Shown here: positions 7,853-12,060 of the stretch, piece by piece
Layout: every line of letters starts with the position of its first letter
Position numbering within the stretch: position 1 is the first letter of the stretch
From: JAVBPB01 sp031549965
Lineage (GTDB): Bacteria > Bacillota > Clostridia > Lachnospirales > Lachnospiraceae
Length of the DNA stretch: 12,060 nucleotides
Assembly (NCBI GenBank): GCA_031549965.1
Contig: JAVBPB010000099.1
Location: forward strand, 1-12,060
Direction of reading: 5' to 3'
Made by a program: the position numbers and the translations under genes
Notes under the pieces: generated by a model
The model's input: only the letters and a program-made list of their open reading frames with translations
Database searches by the model: none
Told to the model about the DNA's origin: nothing

Positions 7853-7862
7853 TATACTATAA

Positions 7863-7876
7863 AGAACACTAGTTCG
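7863..7876. promoter_or_regulatory. LexA operator (SOS box) of recA
   Basis: AGAACACTAGTTCG matches the Gram-positive LexA consensus CGAAC-N4-GTTCG at every specified base except the first. It lies at the predicted transcription start of recA, where bound LexA would block initiation. DNA damage should therefore induce recA and probably recX. Confidence 0.85.
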
Positions 7877-7901
7877 TAATTAAAAATTAAGGAGAAGAAA
7901 T

Positions 7902-8978
7902 ATGGCGAAAGAAGATTTAAAATCTAAAGTAGATAATAATAAAGCAAAAGCATTAGAATCAGCACTTGCTAACATTGAAAAACAGTTTGGTAAAGGTGCT
8001 GTTATGAAACTTGGTGATTCAAATGCTAATATGAATATAGAGACTATACCTACAGGATCTTTAAGCTTAGATATAGCATTGGGACTTGGCGGAATACCTA
8101 AAGGAAGAATTGTTGAAATATATGGGCCGGAATCTAGTGGTAAGACAACAGTAACATTACATATGGTAGCTGAAGTACAAAAAAGAGGAGGTATTGCAGG
8201 ATTTATTGATGCTGAACATGCCCTTGATCCTGCTTATGCTAAAAAGATAGGTGTGGATATAGATAATCTTTATATATCACAGCCAGATAATGGAGAACAG
8301 GCTTTAGAAATCACTGAAACTATGGTTCGTTCAGGTGCTATTGACATCATTGTAATAGACTCTGTAGCAGCATTAGTTCCAAAAGCAGAAATAGAAGGGG
8401 ATATGGGAGATTCTCATGTTGGTCTCCAAGCAAGATTAATGTCACAAGCACTTAGAAAGCTTACAGCTATAATAGCTAAATCTAACTGTGTTGTAATATT
8501 TATTAATCAATTACGTGAAAAAGTCGGAGTTATGTTTGGAAGTCCGGAAACTACAACTGGAGGTAGGGCTCTTAAGTTTTATTCGTCCATAAGAATAGAT
8601 GTTAGAAGGATAGAAACTTTAAAACTTGGAGGAGATGTTATTGGTAACAGAACAAGGGCTAAAGTTGTAAAAAATAAAATTGCTCCACCTTTTAAAGAAG
8701 CAGAATTTGATATTATGTTCGGTGAAGGGATATCAAGAGAGGGAGACATTTTGGATCTTGCAGTACAATATTCAATTGTAGTAAAAAGTGGTGCATGGTA
8801 TGCATATAAAGATTCAAAAGTAGGTCAGGGACGTGAAAATTCAAAAGCATTTTTAAAGGAAAATCCGGATATACTTAATGAGATAGAACAAAAGGTTAGA
8901 GAAATTTGTATATCCACAAAAGTAGATTCAATTAATAAAGAATCTAATAATTCATCAGGGAATGAATTAGAAGAATAA
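7902..8978 (+). CDS. recA: Recombinase RecA
   Basis: At 358 residues this is full length. RecA forms ATP-dependent filaments on single-stranded DNA, pairs homologous strands, and stimulates LexA self-cleavage. The Walker A motif is GPESSGKT (75-82). Walker B is IIVIDSVAAL, with Asp153 ending its hydrophobic strand. The DNA-binding loop regions (EIEGDMGDSHVGLQARLMSQ and GVMFGSPETTTGGRALKFY) are conserved. The C-terminal tail is short and acidic (GNELEE), as usual. AAGGAG (7889-7894) stands seven bases before the ATG. Its promoter and LexA box are visible upstream, and recX follows after 14 bases, so the two are probably co-transcribed. Nothing is truncated or odd. Confidence 0.99.
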   Translation: MAKEDLKSKVDNNKAKALESALANIEKQFGKGAVMKLGDSNANMNIETIPTGSLSLDIALGLGGIPKGRIVEIYGPESSGKTTVTLHMVAEVQKRGGIAGFIDAEHALDPAYAKKIGVDIDNLYISQPDNGEQALEITETMVRSGAIDIIVIDSVAALVPKAEIEGDMGDSHVGLQARLMSQALRKLTAIIAKSNCVVIFINQLREKVGVMFGSPETTTGGRALKFYSSIRIDVRRIETLKLGGDVIGNRTRAKVVKNKIAPPFKEAEFDIMFGEGISREGDILDLAVQYSIVVKSGAWYAYKDSKVGQGRENSKAFLKENPDILNEIEQKVREICISTKVDSINKESNNSSGNELEE

Positions 8979-8992
8979 AATATTAAGGACTG

Positions 8993-9613
8993 ATGATTGT
9001 GATAATTACACATTTAGAGAAATTTGGAGATTATAAAACGAAAGTTTATATTGACGACGAATATTGTTTTTTATTAACAAATAAACAGATTTATTATTTT
9101 ACAATATCAGTTAATAATGAAATCTCACAAGAACAATATGAGATTATTTATTCATCAGTCCTAAAATCAGCAAAAATAAAAGCATTAAACATTCTAAAAA
9201 GAATGGACAGAACAGAATCAGAATTAAGACAAAAACTTAATAATAATGGATATTCCAATAACATAGTGGATAAAACAATTGAATACATAAACAACTATCA
9301 TTATATTGATGATTACAGATATGCAAAAAACTATTTTGAATATAAAAGAAACAACAAAAGCACAAGAGCAATATGTATGGAACTAACCAACAAAGGAGTT
9401 TCAAAAGAAATTATATCTTCAATATTAGAAACTGATTCAATAAGTGATATTGATGCAATAAGAAAAATAATTAACAAAAAGACAAAAAATGTAGAATACT
9501 TAACTCAAAATGAAAAACAAAAACTTTATACATCACTAATAAGAAAAGGTTTTAATTCATCCCTTATATCAAAAGAACTTAAAAGCATAGATTATACAGA
9601 ATATATAGAATAA
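8993..9613 (+). CDS. recX: Regulatory protein RecX
   Basis: RecX binds RecA filaments and limits or modulates their activity. This 206-residue protein shows the all-helical tandem repeats of the family: ALNILKRMDRTESELRQKLNNNGY, then YIDDYRYAKNYFEYKRNNKS, and a third repeat near the C-terminus (LYTSLIRKGFNSSLISKELK). The N-terminal strand region (FGDYKTKVYIDDEYCFLL) is typical of Firmicute RecX. The start is uncertain. The ATG at 8993 is only three bases from AAGGA (8985-8989), while an in-frame GTG at 8999 has a more normal spacing of nine and would shorten the protein by two residues. It lies 14 bases after recA and most likely shares its SOS-controlled transcript. The gene is more A-rich than recA. 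Confidence 0.93.
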   Translation: MIVIITHLEKFGDYKTKVYIDDEYCFLLTNKQIYYFTISVNNEISQEQYEIIYSSVLKSAKIKALNILKRMDRTESELRQKLNNNGYSNNIVDKTIEYINNYHYIDDYRYAKNYFEYKRNNKSTRAICMELTNKGVSKEIISSILETDSISDIDAIRKIINKKTKNVEYLTQNEKQKLYTSLIRKGFNSSLISKELKSIDYTEYIE

Positions 9614-9662
9614 TACTATAATGAAAGTTTTTTATCTCAGCTTTTCCTCAAAAACTAAATAT

Positions 9663-9794
9663 CCTCAAGATGTGAATAATTAGGATTTGAAAAGTCATTA
9701 AGTGCAATGGAAAAGAGACTATGGTATTTTCATAGGCTCATTGGAATGTTTAGCACCTCTGACTTTTCAAATCCTAATTATTTACATCTTGAGG
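9663..9794. repeat. 132-nt near-perfect palindrome after recX
   Basis: The arms 9663-9697 and 9760-9794 are 35 bases each and match as inverted repeats at 34 positions. They begin CCTCAAGATGT and run inward through AGGATTTGAAAAGTCA. The inner part can pair further (GTGC/GCAC, CAATG/CATTG, CTATG/CATAG), giving one extended hairpin. There is no T run, so it is not a standard terminator. It starts 49 bases after the recX stop. It shows no sequence likeness to the 6166-6320 palindrome. It could be a MITE-like element, an mRNA 3'-end stabiliser, or a protein-binding cruciform. Confidence 0.85.
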
Positions 9795-9909
9795 GCAGAA
9801 AATTAAAAGGCAAAGCGTCACATATAGAAAAACTTAAAAATAACTCTCCCTAATCATGCCAATATTTTATTTGTTTTGACACAAACTATAAAAATATATT
9901 GAACTCTAC

Positions 9910-9938
9910 TTGACATAATAACCAAAACAGTATAAAAT
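9910..9938 (+). promoter_or_regulatory. Promoter of rny
   Basis: TTGACA (9910-9915) is followed after 17 bases by TAAAAT (9933-9938), or after 15 by TATAAA. The start would fall near 9945, giving a leader of about 40 bases before the rny start codon. The 374-base gap and the palindrome after recX support independent transcription. Confidence 0.65.
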
Positions 9939-9987
9939 TTAAGTGTTGTAGTTATGTACAATGAAAACTAAATAAGGAGGTGCTCAT

Positions 9988-11565
9988 GTGCCAGTATTAA
10001 TAGGAGCAATTGGTGTATTAGGAAGTGCAATTATTGCTATAATAGTAACAGCATTGATTTGCATTCCGCTTTCTTGCTACTTTGCCATTGCCTATAGAAC
10101 TAAAATTGTTGAAACCAAAATTGGTTCAGCAGAAGAAAAGGCAAGAGAAATTATAGATGAAGCTTTAAAAACAGCTGAAACTAAGAAAAGAGAAGCATTG
10201 CTTGAAGCAAAAGAAGAAGCCTTAAAGAATAAAAATGAATTTGAAAAGGAATCTAAAGAGCGTAGAGCAGAAATACAACGATACGAAAAAAGAGTATTAA
10301 CAAAAGAAGAAACTCTTGATAAAAAGACTGAAGCACTTGAAAAGAAAGAAGTAATTATTGCTAATAAGGAAGTAGAACTTGAAGCAATAAAAGCTGAAGC
10401 AGAAGACTTACATGGCAAAAGACTGCAAGAGCTAGAGAGAATCTCTGGGCTTACCTCCGAACAAGCAAAAGAGTACTTATTAAAAACTGTTGAAGATGAA
10501 GTTAAGCATGAAACAGCTGTGTTAATCAAAGAATACGATAACAAAGCTAAAGAAGAGGCAGGAAAGAAAGCTAAGGAATATGTTGTGACAGCTATTCAAA
10601 AATGTGCAGCAGATCATGTTGCAGAAACAACTATTTCTGTAGTACAACTTCCAAATGATGAGATGAAAGGAAGGATCATTGGTAGAGAAGGACGTAATAT
10701 TCGTACTTTAGAGACAATGACTGGTGTTGATTTAATAATTGACGATACACCAGAAGCTGTAATTCTATCAGGTTTTGACCCTATTAGAAGAGAAGTGGCA
10801 AGAATTGCCCTTGAAAAACTAATTGTTGATGGAAGAATTCATCCAGCCAGAATTGAAGAGATGGTTGAAAAAGCTCAAAAAGAAGTTGAAGTTATGATTC
10901 GTGAAGAAGGAGAGGCAGCAACTTTAGAAGTAGGTGTTCATGGTATCCATCCAGAGCTTATTAGGCTACTTGGTAAGATGAAGTTTAGAACAAGCTATGG
11001 TCAAAATGCATTAAAACATTCAATAGAAGTTGCACATCTATCTGGATTACTTGCTGGTGAAATTGGTGTAGACGTAAGAATGGCTAAAAGAGCAGGATTA
11101 CTTCATGACATTGGTAAATCAGTAGATCATGAGATGGAAGGTTCTCATATACAAATTGGTGTTGATTTGTGTAGAAAATTCAAAGAATCATCAATCGTAA
11201 TCAATGCTGTAGAATCACATCATGGTGATGTTGAACCAGAATCATTGATAGCTTGCATTGTACAAGCAGCTGATACAATTTCAGCCGCTAGACCAGGAGC
11301 AAGAAGAGAAACCTTGGAAACATATACAAACAGATTGAAGCAGTTGGAAGATATTACTTGTGGCTTTAAAGGAGTAGACAAGTCTTTTGCAATACAAGCA
11401 GGTAGGGAAATTAGAATAATGGTAATCCCTGATCAAATTACAGATGCAGATATGGTTTTACTTGCTCGTGATATATCAAAACAAATAGAAGATGATTTAG
11501 AATATCCGGGTCAAATAAAAGTAAGTGTAATTAGAGAATCAAGAGTTATTGATTATGCTAAATAG
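9988..11565 (+). CDS. rny: Ribonuclease Y
   Basis: This 525-residue membrane-anchored endoribonuclease starts mRNA decay in many Firmicutes. The order is: an N-terminal transmembrane helix (about 4-32); a long charged coiled coil rich in Lys, Glu and Ala (about 45-200); a KH RNA-binding domain with GRIIGREG (228-235); and an HD phosphohydrolase domain with LLHDIGK carrying the His373-Asp374 metal pair, then VESHHGDVEPES and ADTISAARPGAR. Length and motifs are all normal. The start is GTG at 9988, five bases after a very strong AAGGAGGTG (9974-9982). An overlapping ATG at 9986 is in another frame and stops after four codons. The gene has its own promoter and terminator, so it appears monocistronic. 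The recA-recX-rny order is common in Clostridia. Confidence 0.98.
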   Translation: MPVLIGAIGVLGSAIIAIIVTALICIPLSCYFAIAYRTKIVETKIGSAEEKAREIIDEALKTAETKKREALLEAKEEALKNKNEFEKESKERRAEIQRYEKRVLTKEETLDKKTEALEKKEVIIANKEVELEAIKAEAEDLHGKRLQELERISGLTSEQAKEYLLKTVEDEVKHETAVLIKEYDNKAKEEAGKKAKEYVVTAIQKCAADHVAETTISVVQLPNDEMKGRIIGREGRNIRTLETMTGVDLIIDDTPEAVILSGFDPIRREVARIALEKLIVDGRIHPARIEEMVEKAQKEVEVMIREEGEAATLEVGVHGIHPELIRLLGKMKFRTSYGQNALKHSIEVAHLSGLLAGEIGVDVRMAKRAGLLHDIGKSVDHEMEGSHIQIGVDLCRKFKESSIVINAVESHHGDVEPESLIACIVQAADTISAARPGARRETLETYTNRLKQLEDITCGFKGVDKSFAIQAGREIRIMVIPDQITDADMVLLARDISKQIEDDLEYPGQIKVSVIRESRVIDYAK

Positions 11566-11576
11566 ACCTTAATCAT

Positions 11577-11644
11577 AAAACTGAAAATTAGTCAAAGCTT
11601 ATAAACATAGTGTTTGCGGGCTTTGGGTGATTTTCAGTTTTTTT
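11577..11644 (+). terminator. Intrinsic terminator of rny
   Basis: AAAACTGAAAAT (11577-11588) pairs perfectly with ATTTTCAGTTTT (11630-11641). An inner stem CAAAGC (11593-11598) pairs with GCTTTG (11620-11625). The T run extends to 11644. It begins 11 bases after the rny stop. Confidence 0.85.
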
Positions 11645-11776
11645 ATTTCTAAATTTATTTTAACAACTTGTTTCTTAATTGAGACACACACTAAAATATA
11701 TATGCATCTTACATAGCAATAACCCGGTTTATAAGCATTTTAAGTTTCACACGCATGGATATTTATTATCAGACCT

Positions 11777-11935
11777 AACAGCCATATGGACAAAGGCTTA
11801 ACAAAAAACATGTATGGCTATTTTTAAAGGTAAATATGGTGAATTTCCAATTGATATTCCAAGAAACAGATGAGTTTGAACCTAAATAATTCTAAGAGAT
11901 ATCTCTAATATTTGTATAAAAAATCTCCATAAATT
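11777..11935 (+). pseudogene. IS256-family (Mutator-type) transposase relic
   Basis: From 11826 the + strand reads KGKYGEFPIDIPRNR, then a stop. Shifting frame by one base gives DEFEPK, and returning to the first frame gives RDIS (11895-11906). In order these match the IS256 transposase pattern in which a YGE-x-x-IDIPRDR block is followed by FEP and then a KRDIS block. Two frame changes and stop codons within about 80 bases show it is dead. Only this short internal piece is recognisable. The 11650-11776 stretch before it shows no clear coding signal. Confidence 0.5.
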
Positions 11936-12060
11936 ATCGAGTCCACTGAAAAAGTCCTTGATTTAGGTTGTGTAAATTTTTCAGATGAATATGACTGTAT
12001 ATGTATCCAATTGTGCAGACCGGCCGACGAAGCGTTTATGTTTTGTCAAGACTTTGCTTG
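11936..12060 (-). mobile_element. Probable edge of an insertion sequence, cut by the window end
   Basis: The final 20 bases repeat those at 7262-7281 exactly. On the - strand they read KQSLDKT followed at once by a stop (TAA), which fits the C-terminus of a transposase whose body lies beyond the window. The flanking sequence has a higher G+C patch (CCGGCCGACG, 12020-12029), unlike the surroundings. The outer boundary may lie near GAGTCCACTGAAAAAGTCC (about 11939-11957), where the IS256-like relic fades out. Family and exact end are not established. Confidence 0.35.

Noticed and set aside
10092..10544. A 150-codon open frame on the - strand opposite rny
   Set aside because: Its Ser/Leu/Phe-rich product is the mirror of the Lys/Glu/Ala-rich coiled coil of RNase Y. 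It has no ribosome binding site and no known domain.
11780..11825. Terminator-like hairpin (AGCCATA/TATGGCT followed by TTTTT)
   Set aside because: The loop is 26 bases and the right arm overlaps the IS256-like coding relic, so the pairing may be chance. The stronger rny terminator already lies upstream.

Overview
The window is AT-rich DNA (by eye roughly one third G+C) with Gram-positive style ribosome binding sites and genes packed on the + strand. The protein families point to a low-GC Firmicute, most likely class Clostridia and plausibly Lachnospiraceae or a close relative. The reasons are the form of the EF-G-like protein (KQSGGHGQYGDV region), the CGAAC-type LexA box ahead of recA, and the recA-recX-rny gene order. 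The genus cannot be named from what is visible.

Layout. Positions 1-2252 are the 3' part of a group II intron: the end of its 5' RNA domains, a 631-residue reverse transcriptase/maturase with an HNH domain, and well-formed domains V and VI. The 5' end of the intron lies before the window. The intron interrupts an EF-G-like translation factor gene, whose 3' exon fills 2253-4078 and ends at a terminator. A Cache-domain chemoreceptor (4166-6121) follows, then a 155-nt palindromic element with a perfect terminator hairpin at its centre, then a HAD-family hydrolase (6414-7094).

The 800 bases from 7095 to 7901 hold no intact gene. They contain a decayed insertion-sequence fragment on the - strand, a strong promoter with no gene next to it, six tandem copies of a 7-bp unit, and finally the recA promoter with a LexA operator at its start site. 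recA (7902-8978) and recX (8993-9613) form a DNA repair operon: RecA does recombination and SOS signalling, and RecX modulates its filaments. A second long palindrome (9663-9794) separates them from rny (RNase Y, 9988-11565), which has its own promoter and a clear terminator. The last 400 bases are a graveyard of insertion sequences: an IS256-like relic on the + strand and the edge of another element on the - strand. That edge shares an exact 20-bp block with the relic at 7262-7281.

The coding genes belong to known families. The most distinctive points are the intron splitting a codon of the EF-G-like gene, the altered GTPase G4 motif of that protein, the two long palindromes placed just after genes, and the unexplained promoter and repeat region ahead of recA. 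I see no convincing new multi-gene system.
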